Source of the DNA: an uncultured Muribaculaceae bacterium
GTDB taxonomy: Bacteria; Bacteroidota; Bacteroidia; Bacteroidales; Muribaculaceae
Length of the DNA stretch: 64,000 nucleotides
Assembly (NCBI GenBank): GCA_910585275.1
Contig: CAJUCW010000003.1
Coordinates: forward strand, 94,729 to 158,728
Direction: 5' to 3'
This document shows positions 54,048 to 63,442 of this stretch, piece after piece (the first letter of the stretch is position 1; each line of letters starts with the position of its first letter). Below the pieces are notes generated by a model. That model was given only the letters and a program-made list of their open reading frames with translations, was not told the DNA's origin and ran no database searches. Position numbers and translations under genes: made by a program.

Positions 54048-56012
54048 TCAGGTAGCCTTTTTGATTCTGACCGATGTGGCGGGTGAAATTATCAAGGGAG
54101 TATTTTCCACCGTTAGGTTGCACACGCCAAGTCCGAAAGCAGTGGCGTCGCTTCTTGAAAACCGTCCAACCATGTCATGCAGATTCATGACGAATGCCTC
54201 TTTTCTGCCACACGCGTTTTGCGAGGCGGAAAACAGACGGGAAATAACTACAAACCTGAATTCCCCCGCCACACCATGACTTTTCAACGACGGATAGCGG
54301 CTTGTAAGGTTAAGTTTGTTTTCTGCCACAAGGTCTTCCACAATCTGACGTAGAAATACGGTCAGCTTCGGCTGCACGGCATAACCGATGCGGATATCCA
54401 CGCAATATATCAGTTCGTCGCCATACACCTTCACATTATAATCAAGCGTATCGGGAGCATCGTCAAATTCCATCCGTATGAACCAATAATGGTCAGCCCT
54501 CTTCGGGCTCTTGTTTATAATCGAATATATGATTTTGCTTTCAATCATGTCTGCGGCATCCGACCGGTTTATATACACAAGATTGGAGGCATAACGGGGA
54601 ATTTCGCGGTCGTTCGATATATCGGATATTATCCCGAGACAGTCATCGATTCTCCTGTATTCTTTAAAAGTGTCTTTTATTATCGAGCCGTTGCGCCAAG
54701 TGAGAATTATCATGGCAAGCACTCCGGCTATCAGGAGCGTGTACCATCCCCCGTGCATGAATTTGAAGAGATTCGAAAACAAGAACGCACCCTCTATTAT
54801 CCCGAAGAAAATAATGAAGAACCCTACCCCCCATTTCGGCACGCCTTTATGCCGCAGATATATGGCAAGCAACACCGTCGTCATAAGCATCGTTATGGTG
54901 ATGGCAAGTCCGTAAGCGGCTTCCATCTTATCGGATGTCCTGAAAACAAGCACTGTCAAAATGCATCCGATGTAAAGGAATATGTTGATGGCGGGTATGA
55001 AAAGCTGACCTTTGCTGAGCGAAGGATATTTTATCTTCATCCAAGGCCAGAACATGAGCGCAATCGCCTCACTGAAAATAGTAAACGACCCGCTTATTAA
55101 TGCCTGGCTGGCAATGATTGCCGCCAAAGTGGCGAGCGCTATTTCAAAAACGAGCCAGCTGTGGGGAATAATCGAGTAGAAAGGGTTGGTATCGGCCCCG
55201 ATTCCAGGATGATTGATTATCCACGCCCCTTGTCCCAAATAATTGAGCACAAGCATGACTTTTACCACACCCCATGCCATCGAGATATTGATTCTCCCGC
55301 AGTGGCCGAGGTCGGAATAAAGGGCTTCAGCTCCTGTGGTGCAAAGGAATATGGCTCCGAGGATTACGAACCATCCGGGATATTCCGTAAGAAGTCTTAC
55401 CGCCCACCACGGATTGAACGCTCTCAAAATAGATGGATATTCCACCATATTGATTGTCCCGAAAACTCCAAGCGACAGAAACCATACCAACATTATCGGG
55501 CCGAACCATTTCCCGATTTTCGCCGTCCCCAACCCTTGAATTATGAAAATCGCGGAAATAATTGCCAGCACAATACCGGTGACCGGGATGTCGCTGCCGA
55601 AAGTTTTAAGCCCTTCGATGGCGGAGGTAACCGTCACTGCCGGCGTAATCACACCATCGGCTATAAGAGTGGCCGCCCCGATGGCTGCCACAATATATAG
55701 CCACCGACTCCCTTTGTTTTTTACAAGTGAATACAGCGCCAGTATCCCGCCCTCCCCTTTGTTGTCTGCCCTCAAGGCTATGATCACATATTTTATTGTG
55801 GTCTGAATTGTCAAAGTCCAGATAATGCACGACACGGCTCCTATTATATAAGCCTCGTCAAATCCGGGGGTTGCCCGGACAATGGCTTTCATCACATATA
55901 ACGGCGAAGTACCTATGTCGCCGAAAACTATGCCGAAAGCCACCAGCAAACCCATGGCGGTGGCCTTGGCCACCTTTTTTGATTCATTTATCGTGTCGTG
56001 TCTTTTATCCAT
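54048..56012 (-). CDS. kup: Potassium uptake protein Kup
   Basis: 654 residues with about 12 membrane helices in the first 450 and a soluble C-terminal domain. FGDIGTSPLYVMKAI is the Kup signature; GEGGILALYSLVKN and GDGVITPAVTVTSAIEGL follow. It imports K+ with protons. Its end lies 13 bases from that of the convergent lolE-like gene. Confidence 0.95.
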   Translation of the reverse strand: MDKRHDTINESKKVAKATAMGLLVAFGIVFGDIGTSPLYVMKAIVRATPGFDEAYIIGAVSCIIWTLTIQTTIKYVIIALRADNKGEGGILALYSLVKNKGSRWLYIVAAIGAATLIADGVITPAVTVTSAIEGLKTFGSDIPVTGIVLAIISAIFIIQGLGTAKIGKWFGPIMLVWFLSLGVFGTINMVEYPSILRAFNPWWAVRLLTEYPGWFVILGAIFLCTTGAEALYSDLGHCGRINISMAWGVVKVMLVLNYLGQGAWIINHPGIGADTNPFYSIIPHSWLVFEIALATLAAIIASQALISGSFTIFSEAIALMFWPWMKIKYPSLSKGQLFIPAINIFLYIGCILTVLVFRTSDKMEAAYGLAITITMLMTTVLLAIYLRHKGVPKWGVGFFIIFFGIIEGAFLFSNLFKFMHGGWYTLLIAGVLAMIILTWRNGSIIKDTFKEYRRIDDCLGIISDISNDREIPRYASNLVYINRSDAADMIESKIIYSIINKSPKRADHYWFIRMEFDDAPDTLDYNVKVYGDELIYCVDIRIGYAVQPKLTVFLRQIVEDLVAENKLNLTSRYPSLKSHGVAGEFRFVVISRLFSASQNACGRKEAFVMNLHDMVGRFSRSDATAFGLGVCNLTVENTPLIISPATSVRIKKAT

Positions 56013-56144
56013 ATTGATTATGTTTTTGATGAACTATTTAGAATCGAAAGGCCACGTTGTGGTCAATAAGAAAAACAAACTTCCGTAAAAAAGTATAAAC
56101 GTCTTCTAAAATTTTCAACCCCATTCAATTCGAATATGTTTAAA

Positions 56145-56341
56145 ATAAGTAGTTGTTAAAAATTAGCAAACATATTATCGCGAAGGATTACGGAGGGATT
56201 ATCTAATTTGAATGAAGGAGTTTAGCGGGCTAAACAACTGAATGAAAATTAGAAAACAACCCGTGAGACGAGTGACGATATGTTTGCCCGGAGAGTTAAG
56301 ACAAAAAAATATCATATAACTAATTTTGAACAGCTACTTAT
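56145..56341. mobile_element. MITE-like element with 22-bp terminal inverted repeats
   Basis: The left end 56145-56166 and right end 56320-56341 are inverted copies with two mismatches (core AGTAGYTGTTMAAAATTAG). Further inside, GCAAACATATTATCG at 56166-56180 pairs with CGATATGTTTGC at 56276-56287. TA borders both ends, as for Tc1/mariner-type insertions. There is no coding capacity. The right end abuts the htpG sigma-54 promoter; the element fills most of the 438-base kup-htpG gap. Confidence 0.5.
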
Positions 56342-56356
56342 GGCACGATATTTGCA
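56341..56356 (+). promoter_or_regulatory. Sigma-54 (RpoN) -24/-12 promoter of htpG
   Basis: TGGCACGATATTTGCA, a perfect match to the sigma-54 consensus, 95 bases before the htpG start. Predicted transcription starts near 56368. A TAATTTTG at 56321-56328, inside the right repeat of the MITE-like element, could act as an additional primary-sigma -7 element. Confidence 0.78.
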
Positions 56357-56450
56357 ATTCTTCAAATAAGTAACAATATTCGATAAAGGGTGTAATGGCA
56401 TTCCTACTAAGCCATGCATATCTTTGCGAAATCAAATAAAAAACTTAATT

Positions 56451-58484
56451 ATGGCTACAGGCAAAATTGGGGTTACAACTGAAAATATCTTCCCCATTAT
56501 CAAGAAGTTTCTATATAGCGACCATGAGATATTCCTTCGTGAGCTTGTCTCCAACGCTATCGACGCCACCCAGAAACTGAAAACCCTCTCATCATTCGGC
56601 GAGTTCAAAGGCGAACTTGGCGAGATGAACGTAAGAGTCACCGTCGATAAGGAAGCGGGCACGCTCACCGTCTCTGACCACGGCATCGGCATGGACGAAG
56701 AAGACGTCAATAAATACATCAATCAGATAGCATTCTCCGGTGCCGAGGAATTCCTTGCTAAATACAAAGACACGGCCAACTCTATTATCGGACACTTCGG
56801 ACTCGGATTCTATTCCGCATTTATGGTCTCGAAGAAGGTTGAAATCCGTTCGCTTTCTTATAAGGAAGGGGCTAAAGGTGTGCAGTGGATTTGCGACGGA
56901 AGTCCCGAATTCGAGATGAATGAAATCGACAAAAAAGAGCGTGGCACGGATATCATCCTCTATATCGACGACGATAACAAGGATTTCCTTGAACAGGCTC
57001 GCATCGACACTCTTCTTAAAAAATATTGCCGTTTCCTTCCCGTGCCGGTTATTTCAGGCAAGGAGCAGGAATGGAAAGACGGCAAGTATGTTGACTCCGA
57101 CAAAGACAAGGTTGTCAACGCTTCGGAGCCGCTTTGGACCAAGAAACCCACCGAACTTACCGACGAGGACTATCTGAAGTTCTACCACGAGCTTATGCCG
57201 GGCAACGAAGACCCGATGTTCTGGATTCACTTGAACGTTGACTATCCGTTCACCCTTACGGGAATACTCTATTTCCCGAAAATCCGCAACAACATCGACA
57301 TTCAGAAAAACCGCATCCAGCTCTACTGCAACCAGGTTTATGTCACTGACCAGGTGGAAGGCGTCGTGCCGGAATTCATGACCCTCATGCAGGGCGTTAT
57401 AGATTCTCCCGATATCCCTCTAAACGTCAGCCGAAGCTATCTACAGGCCGACCAGCAGGTGAAGAAGATTTCTTCCTATATCTCGAAGAAAGTGGCCGAA
57501 AAACTCGACCGCATGTTTAAGGACGACCGCAAGTCGTTCGAGGAGAAATGGGACGATATCAAGGTGTTTATCGAATATGGTATGCTCACCGATGAAAAAT
57601 TCTTTGAGTCTGCCAAAAAGTTCTTCCTGCTTAAGGACGTCAGCGGAGTGTATTACACACTCGATGACTATCGCAAACTCGTAGAGGCAGAACAAACCGA
57701 CAAAGACAACACCGTCATCTATCTCTATGCCACCGACCCCACCGCCCAGTTCACATACGTCAAGGCGGCGGAAGATAAGGGCTACAACGTCCTCGTGATG
57801 GACGGTCAGCTCGACCCACACATCGTCGGCTTGCTCGAACAGAAAATTGAGAAAACTCGTTTCGTCCGTGTCGATTCCGACATCCCGGAGCGTCTTATTG
57901 TCAAGACCGACAGCAAGGATGCCGGACTCTCCCCTTTGCAGACCGACATCATGAGCACCGTCGTTCGTAGCCAGATTCCCGAAGTGGATAAGGCGCAGTT
58001 CATCGTTACCTTTGCGGCTCTGCGCGAAGACGGCGCACCTGCCACTGTCACCCAGAACGAGTTCATGCGTCGTATGAAGGAGATGGCTGCAATGCAGCCG
58101 GGCGGCGGCTTCTATGGCCAGATGCCCGACAGCTATGAGCTTATCGTCAACACCGAGCAGCCCGTTGTGAAGAAAATCATCGAGGAAGCCACTTCTTCTC
58201 TCGAAAACGAGGTTACTCCCATACGTGCCGAAATCGAGACACTCAACAATGAGATTTCCGAGGCTCGAAAGAAGGCAACCGACAACAAGGAACAGACCCC
58301 CGACCTTTCCGACAAGGAAAACAAAGTGGCCGAGTTGCGGAAGAAAGAGGAGGATATCGTTTCCGCCTACGCCAAAGAGCAGCCTAAGGTGCGTCAGATA
58401 ATCGACCTCGCCCTTCTCCAGAGCCATCTTCTGAGTGGAGAAAGCCTCAACGACTTCATCAAACGTTCCGTTTCACTTCTCTGA
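56451..58484 (+). CDS. htpG: Molecular chaperone HtpG (Hsp90)
   Basis: 677 residues from MATGKIGVTTENIFPIIKKF; an upstream in-frame start is less likely. The GHKL ATPase domain contains ELVSNAIDATQK, DHGIGM and GHFGLGFYSAFMVSKKVEI. The middle domain carries PLNVSRSYLQADQQVKKI. It is longer than E. coli HtpG (624) because of a charged coiled insert at about 590-640 (EARKKATDNKEQTPDLSDKENKVAEL). It remodels client proteins under stress and has a sigma-54-type promoter. Confidence 0.96.
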   Translation: MATGKIGVTTENIFPIIKKFLYSDHEIFLRELVSNAIDATQKLKTLSSFGEFKGELGEMNVRVTVDKEAGTLTVSDHGIGMDEEDVNKYINQIAFSGAEEFLAKYKDTANSIIGHFGLGFYSAFMVSKKVEIRSLSYKEGAKGVQWICDGSPEFEMNEIDKKERGTDIILYIDDDNKDFLEQARIDTLLKKYCRFLPVPVISGKEQEWKDGKYVDSDKDKVVNASEPLWTKKPTELTDEDYLKFYHELMPGNEDPMFWIHLNVDYPFTLTGILYFPKIRNNIDIQKNRIQLYCNQVYVTDQVEGVVPEFMTLMQGVIDSPDIPLNVSRSYLQADQQVKKISSYISKKVAEKLDRMFKDDRKSFEEKWDDIKVFIEYGMLTDEKFFESAKKFFLLKDVSGVYYTLDDYRKLVEAEQTDKDNTVIYLYATDPTAQFTYVKAAEDKGYNVLVMDGQLDPHIVGLLEQKIEKTRFVRVDSDIPERLIVKTDSKDAGLSPLQTDIMSTVVRSQIPEVDKAQFIVTFAALREDGAPATVTQNEFMRRMKEMAAMQPGGGFYGQMPDSYELIVNTEQPVVKKIIEEATSSLENEVTPIRAEIETLNNEISEARKKATDNKEQTPDLSDKENKVAELRKKEEDIVSAYAKEQPKVRQIIDLALLQSHLLSGESLNDFIKRSVSLL

Positions 58485-58502
58485 TTGTTCAGTAAGTATT
58501 AT

Positions 58503-58548
58503 AAATAAGGCTCCGGTCGCCCTTTTACGGGCGACCGGAGCCTTATTT
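58503..58548. terminator. Bidirectional terminator between htpG and the GH35 gene
   Basis: A perfect 20-bp inverted repeat (58503-58522 and 58529-58548; core GGCTCCGGTCGCCC / GGGCGACCGGAGCC) with a 6-base loop and AAATAA/TTATTT flanks. Confidence 0.9.
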
Positions 58549-58560
58549 CATATCCGTGCC

Positions 58561-60966
58561 TTATTTCTTGAAAGGCGTTTTGCTTACATATACTTTGAAA
58601 TCCTTGATGGCGCCAGGCACCTCGCTCTCCATTCTTGGGAGATACTGGATGGCTGACACCTTCTTGGTTCCTCCGAGGTCTATAACCACCGCGTGTGGGA
58701 ACGGGGCTCCCTTAACCGTGCTCCAGTATGTCGATTCCTGAAGGTCGAAAAGTTTGTCGGCGGAACGGTTGCCGGTTTTTACGTCTTCGCTGTCGGCATA
58801 ATCTACAATCCACGGTTCGCGCGAAAGACGTTCGCCATTCTCGTCGAGCACATAGAATTCCGCAATAGCCGCCCTGTCTTTTCCGTCGATTGAATTGAGG
58901 GCTTCCAGACAGATATAGCGTCCTTCTGCAGGTGTGTCAAGCTTTCTCTCCTGCCATCCGTTGCCTGGATTGAACGTGCCGACAAGCACGGGGGTCTCGC
59001 CTGAGAGGTCGAGTTTCTCACCTTCCAGACGGTGGGTCAACGGTTTCTGCACCTGGAGATTGTCGAGCAACGGAGTTTTGAGTCCTTCCGACACTGCCTC
59101 CCTCGGGCCGACGATATCGAATACCATTATTTCGTTCTCCCCTTTATTAAGCCAGCATCCGGGCATGTAAAGGGTCTGTTGCGGACCTATTTCCCAGATT
59201 CTTCCGAGCGGATGGCCGTTGACATATACCAGTCCTTTACCCCACGTTTCGAAGTTAAGGAACGTATCGGATGGCTTGCTTACGTTGAAAGTGCCTTTAT
59301 ATACGCCTATCGGTAGTCTGCCGTCTTCTCCGGCTGAGAAAGCCCCTATCGGCATATATTCCATGGAGTCATAGAATTCAGGGGTGTCTTCGAGGTTAAA
59401 GACTTCCCAGTTCTTGAGGTCGCATACGAAAGGATAGCCGTTCTTGTCTTCAGTCACGGTCACGTTTTTCGTAATTCCCTTGAAGTCTTTGATGGCTCGT
59501 CCGAAGTTTATACGGCCCATTGCTTCCACAAGGATGTCAAGGCGCGCATCTTTCTTGCAGGAAGGGAGCACCACCTCTTTTTCACCGTTTCTGCGGTCGA
59601 TTTTGCCGATATACTTGCCATCGACAAACACCTGGGCGAAGTCGTGTGCGTCGTTCACGGTCAGCACTCCCCCTTTCGGAAGTTCGGGAAGCGAAGTGCG
59701 GTAGAGGATGCTTCCGAATCCCTGGTCATATTCCTCCATCGTCTTTATGTCCCTGTCCTTTTTGGGTTCCGGAAGATTGGGGAACAACGGCGCCACTTCG
59801 GTGAAATTGAATTTTTTTATTTCAATCGGCTTGATTGTTGCGGGCACCTTCGGAAGCTTCTTACCCTCATAATATTTTTCGAGGGTTTTCCTTAGTTCCC
59901 AATATTTGGGAGTGGTCTGCCCGCTTTCGCTTATCGGTGCGTCATAATCGTACGATGTCACGTCAGGCGCGAAACCGGGAGAGTTGGCACCCGCCCAATG
60001 CCCCCAGTTTGTTCCGCCGTGGGTCATATATAAGCTGAAGGATATCCCTTTTGAAAGCATCTCGTCTATGCCGGCGATCATGTCGGCAGCCGGACGAGTC
60101 TCATGGTTGGCACCCCATTTGTCGAACCATCCGCTCCAGAATTCGGAACACATCAGCGGGCTTTCGGGACGCAGTTCCTTCAGTTTGGCAAACTGTTGGT
60201 CAATGTTGGCGCCGGTTCCGAAGTTCATCGTCCAGATAAGGTCGTCGAGACCGTTGTTGGTGAAATTAGACGACCAGTCGCATTGGAAAAGGGTGACGTC
60301 GTTTCCGAAATTCTTGCGAAGCATGTCACGGATATTCGAAACGTATGGCTTGTCGATGCCGTATGAACCATATTCGTTCTCCACCTGCACCATGATAATC
60401 GGCCCTCCATTGTCGATGGTGAGGTCGCTCACCTGGTCTGCAACGGCTTTCTGGAATTTATCCACACGCTCAAGGAAATAGGGGTCGTTCTCGCGCAGCT
60501 TGATATCCTTTTTCTTGAGAAGCCACCAGGGCAGTCCGCCCATCTCCCATTCGGCACATACGTAAGGACCGGGACGAAGAATTACCTTCATTCCGTTTTC
60601 CTTACACAGTTCCACGAATGCTCGCAGGTCGTTCTGCCCGGTAAAGTCGAACCTGTCCTCTTTAGGTTCGTGTGAATTCCAGAAGGTATATAGGCAGATT
60701 GTGTTCATGCCGAGGGCCTTGCAGAGCTTTATACGCTGGTCCCAATATTCGCGCGGTATGCGCGGGTAATGGAGTTCGGCGGCCTTCACCACAAACGGTT
60801 CGCCGTTGAGAAGAAACGTGCCGTTGCCGGCTTTGAATTCTCCGGAAGGGAAAACCACCTGAGGGCCATCTTGCGAACCGGGAAGAAGATTTGAGGGATA
60901 AGATGCGCCGTATGCCGTGAAGCCGAACATGGCTGAGAGCGCGGCGCACATCAGAATCCGTTTCAT
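58561..60966 (-). CDS. Secreted beta-galactosidase (GH35)
   Basis: 801 residues with a signal peptide (MKRILMCAALSAMFGFTAYGA). The GH35 barrel has the acid/base Glu in VQVENEYGSYG and the nucleophile Glu in CSEFWSGWFDKWG; YTFWNSHEP and RPGPYVCAEWEMGGLPWWL are family blocks. Jelly-roll domains follow, then a C-terminal discoidin-like (F5/8 type C) domain at about 660-800. It removes terminal beta-galactose from host or dietary glycans. No SusCD pair is adjacent. Confidence 0.93.
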   Translation of the reverse strand: MKRILMCAALSAMFGFTAYGASYPSNLLPGSQDGPQVVFPSGEFKAGNGTFLLNGEPFVVKAAELHYPRIPREYWDQRIKLCKALGMNTICLYTFWNSHEPKEDRFDFTGQNDLRAFVELCKENGMKVILRPGPYVCAEWEMGGLPWWLLKKKDIKLRENDPYFLERVDKFQKAVADQVSDLTIDNGGPIIMVQVENEYGSYGIDKPYVSNIRDMLRKNFGNDVTLFQCDWSSNFTNNGLDDLIWTMNFGTGANIDQQFAKLKELRPESPLMCSEFWSGWFDKWGANHETRPAADMIAGIDEMLSKGISFSLYMTHGGTNWGHWAGANSPGFAPDVTSYDYDAPISESGQTTPKYWELRKTLEKYYEGKKLPKVPATIKPIEIKKFNFTEVAPLFPNLPEPKKDRDIKTMEEYDQGFGSILYRTSLPELPKGGVLTVNDAHDFAQVFVDGKYIGKIDRRNGEKEVVLPSCKKDARLDILVEAMGRINFGRAIKDFKGITKNVTVTEDKNGYPFVCDLKNWEVFNLEDTPEFYDSMEYMPIGAFSAGEDGRLPIGVYKGTFNVSKPSDTFLNFETWGKGLVYVNGHPLGRIWEIGPQQTLYMPGCWLNKGENEIMVFDIVGPREAVSEGLKTPLLDNLQVQKPLTHRLEGEKLDLSGETPVLVGTFNPGNGWQERKLDTPAEGRYICLEALNSIDGKDRAAIAEFYVLDENGERLSREPWIVDYADSEDVKTGNRSADKLFDLQESTYWSTVKGAPFPHAVVIDLGGTKKVSAIQYLPRMESEVPGAIKDFKVYVSKTPFKK

Positions 60967-61091
60967 GTTAGATTTACGTGTTAAGTGATTTCAAAAATTT
61001 TTTGCGAATTTACAAAAAAAATACCACTGCCGAGGTTGCCAAACAATTCAAAATAGGTATCCAAATCATTCATCTTGTTTTTTAAAAGAAA

Positions 61092-61126
61092 AAAAGTTCC
61101 CAAATCGTGCAGAAATGGGAACTTTT
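61092..61126 (-). terminator. Terminator of the fumarase gene
   Basis: AAAAGTTCCCA (61092-61102) pairs with TGGGAACTTTT (61116-61126); the T-run on the minus strand follows the stem. Confidence 0.8.
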
Positions 61127-61152
61127 CATTCATTCGGTCTTCAATCGCGGGC

Positions 61153-62790
61153 TTATGCCATCGGGCATCTCGGTTTTAGCTGCTTGAAGAAATCGTTGCC
61201 CTTGTTATCTACAAGAATGAACGCCGGGAAGTCTTCAACCTCGATTTTCCATATTGCCTCCATTCCAAGTTCGGGATACTCCAAAAGTTCCACGTTCTTG
61301 ATGGAATCTTTGGCAAGGATGGCGGCGGGACCGCCTATCGATCCGAGATAGAAACCGCCATGCTTCTTGCAGGCATCGGTCACCTGCTGGCTGCGGTTAC
61401 CTTTCGCAATCATAATCATCGAACCGCCCGCTGCCTGGAACTGGTCAACATACGGGTCCATCCTGCCTGCTGTAGTCGGGCCGAAAGAACCTGAAGGCAT
61501 ACCTTCCGGTTTCTTGGCGGGTCCGGCGTAATAGATGGGATGGTCTTTGAGATATTGCGGCATCGGCTCGCCGGCGTCGAGACGTTCCTTTATTTTGGCG
61601 TGCGCTATGTCGCGACCCACGATAATGGTGCCTTTAAGCGACAGACGGGTTGACACGGGATATTTGTCGAGCTCTGCGAGCACCTCTTCCATCGGGCGGT
61701 CAAGGTCGATTTTCACTACTTCACCCTCCCCTGCCTTGCGGAGTTCTTCGGGTATGAGTTCGCCGGGGAATTCGTCGAGCTTCTCAATCCAGAGGCCGTC
61801 TTTATTGATTTTAGCTTTCACGTTGCGGTCGGCAGAGCAGCTCACGCCCATACCCACCGGGCAAGATGCTCCGTGACGCGGCAGACGGATCACACGTATG
61901 TCGTGAGCGAAATATTTGCCGCCGAACTGTGCACCGAGTCCTATGCAATGCGCAGCCTCAAGAAGCTCCTTCTCAAGTTCCACGTCGCGGAAAGCCTGGC
62001 CGTATTCGTTACCCTTCGTCGGAAGGTTGTCATAATATTTCACCGATGCTTTCTTCACTGTGGCGAGGTTCATCTCTGCGGAAGTTCCGCCGATTACGAA
62101 AGCGATATGATACGGAGGACAAGCCGCCGTGCCGAGGGTCTTCATCTTCTCTATAAGGAAAGGCACAAGCGTCTTCTTGTTGAGGATGGCTTTCGTCTCC
62201 TGATAGAGATAAGTCTTGTTGGCGCTGCCTCCCCCTTTTGCCACGAACAGGAATTCATACTCGTTACCCTCCGTGGCGTGTATTTCAATCTGGGCCGGAA
62301 GGTTGCAACCGGTGTTCACCTCGTCATACATCGTGAGAGGTGCATTCTGGGAATAGCGGAGATTGTTTTCGGTATAAGTCTTATAAACGCCGAGAGAAAT
62401 TTTCTCCTCATCGTTGCATCCCGTCCAGACATGTTGCCCCTTGTAAGCCGCACAGATGGAAGTTCCCGTATCCTGGCAGAAAGGAAGCACGCCCTTGGCT
62501 GCAACTTCCGCATTGCGAAGCATAGTGAGAGCAACGAACTTATCGTTTTCGGAAGCCTCCGGGTCATTAAGGATTTTTGCGACCATCTCGTTATGTTCCC
62601 TACGGAGCATAAAAGAGCAGTTGTGGCTTGCCACATTGGCGATAATCGTAAGAGCCTCGGGATCGACCACGAGCATCTCATGTCCGTTCCAGTTTTCCAC
62701 CTTCACATAATCCTTGGTGATAAGCTGGTATTCCGTAGTATCAGGTCCGAGAGGAAACGGCTCCTGATAATGAAAAGGTTTTGTAGCCAT
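61153..62790 (-). CDS. fumA: Class I fumarate hydratase ([4Fe-4S], FumA/FumB type)
   Basis: 545 residues, the usual length of single-chain class I fumarases. It interconverts fumarate and malate in the reductive branch of anaerobic metabolism. The alpha part has PFCQDTGTSIC, GGGSANKTYLYQ and HGASCPVGMGVSCSAD with Fe-S ligand cysteines; the beta part has GPTTAGRMDPYVDQFQAAGGSMIMIAKGN and HGGFYLGSIGGPAA. It has no membrane or signal segment. A TAAATTTG at 63021-63014 on the minus strand may be its -7 element. Confidence 0.95.
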   Translation of the reverse strand: MATKPFHYQEPFPLGPDTTEYQLITKDYVKVENWNGHEMLVVDPEALTIIANVASHNCSFMLRREHNEMVAKILNDPEASENDKFVALTMLRNAEVAAKGVLPFCQDTGTSICAAYKGQHVWTGCNDEEKISLGVYKTYTENNLRYSQNAPLTMYDEVNTGCNLPAQIEIHATEGNEYEFLFVAKGGGSANKTYLYQETKAILNKKTLVPFLIEKMKTLGTAACPPYHIAFVIGGTSAEMNLATVKKASVKYYDNLPTKGNEYGQAFRDVELEKELLEAAHCIGLGAQFGGKYFAHDIRVIRLPRHGASCPVGMGVSCSADRNVKAKINKDGLWIEKLDEFPGELIPEELRKAGEGEVVKIDLDRPMEEVLAELDKYPVSTRLSLKGTIIVGRDIAHAKIKERLDAGEPMPQYLKDHPIYYAGPAKKPEGMPSGSFGPTTAGRMDPYVDQFQAAGGSMIMIAKGNRSQQVTDACKKHGGFYLGSIGGPAAILAKDSIKNVELLEYPELGMEAIWKIEVEDFPAFILVDNKGNDFFKQLKPRCPMA

Positions 62791-63080
62791 AATAGTTATT
62801 TGGGTTAGATTATTTTCTAATTAGGCAACGCAGAAATCCCTCAGCCAAATCCCTATACAGAGAAAATCCGGATGCAAAGGAATCCCTTTATATAGGGACA
62901 TCTCCAATGCAGAAACATGCTATCATGTAGGTAAATGCCTCCGACACATTTCGAGCGCACGAATTAAAATGCGCCACTATCCGCATAAGAATATGACTGC
63001 GCGACGCGCGATGCAAATTTAATCAAAAATCCCCAACGCACCAACATCCACCCTCAATATTTTATCGAATGAAAAATTTT

Positions 63081-63102
63081 GTCGAATCCAAGTCGAATCC
63101 AA
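63081..63102 (+). repeat. 11-bp tandem duplication
   Basis: GTCGAATCCAA occurs twice back to back in the 1.1-kb gap between fumA and the upxY-like gene. It has no visible role. Confidence 0.6.
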
Positions 63103-63158
63103 GCCCCCTCCCCGCTTACCACCAAAATCCGGTTGTCCATGGATTGGCACTTAGATTC

Positions 63159-63197
63159 AATGCACAATGCATAATTCACAATGCATAATGCATAATC
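63159..63197. repeat. ATGCATAAT-type short repeat array
   Basis: An array of AATGCATAAT/AATGCACAAT units with partial self-complementarity (ATGCAT). Similar AT-rich arrays are common in Bacteroidetes intergenic regions. Confidence 0.55.
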
Positions 63198-63249
63198 AAG
63201 ACATTCACAAAAAATTTTGAATTTTGAATCTCGAACTTCCACAAATTCT

Positions 63250-63354
63250 GGTTGCCCTTGGTTGCTGTGGTTTGAGCACAATCCGGTTGCCCTTGGTTGC
63301 TCTGGTTGGAGCACAATCTGGTTGTCCTTGGTTGCTCTGGTTGGAGCATAATCT
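63250..63354 (+). repeat. 35-bp tandem repeat, three copies plus a degenerate fourth
   Basis: Units start at 63250, 63285 and 63320. Each reads GGTTGYCCTTGGTTGCTSTG and continues into GAGCAYAATCY; a broken fourth starts at 63355. Copies 2 and 3 differ at two or three positions. Open frames exist on both strands but look like by-products of the repeat, so I do not call genes here. Confidence 0.85.
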
Positions 63355-63388
63355 GGTTGTCCTGGTTTTCAGTGATCCTCGTTGTGTT

Positions 63389-63408
63389 ACCGGGCCTTCG
63401 GGACCGGT
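63389..63408. other. UUCG-tetraloop hairpin
   Basis: ACCGGGCC-TTCG-GGACCGGT forms an 8-bp stem with one mismatch. There is no T-run on either strand, so a terminator is not supported. Confidence 0.4.
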
Positions 63409-63442
63409 CGTGCATGCCCTATTCCCCTTAAATTCCTTTATC

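Noticed and set aside
57441..58427. Long minus-strand open frame inside htpG
   Set aside because: It overlaps conserved HtpG coding sequence; a shadow frame caused by codon bias.
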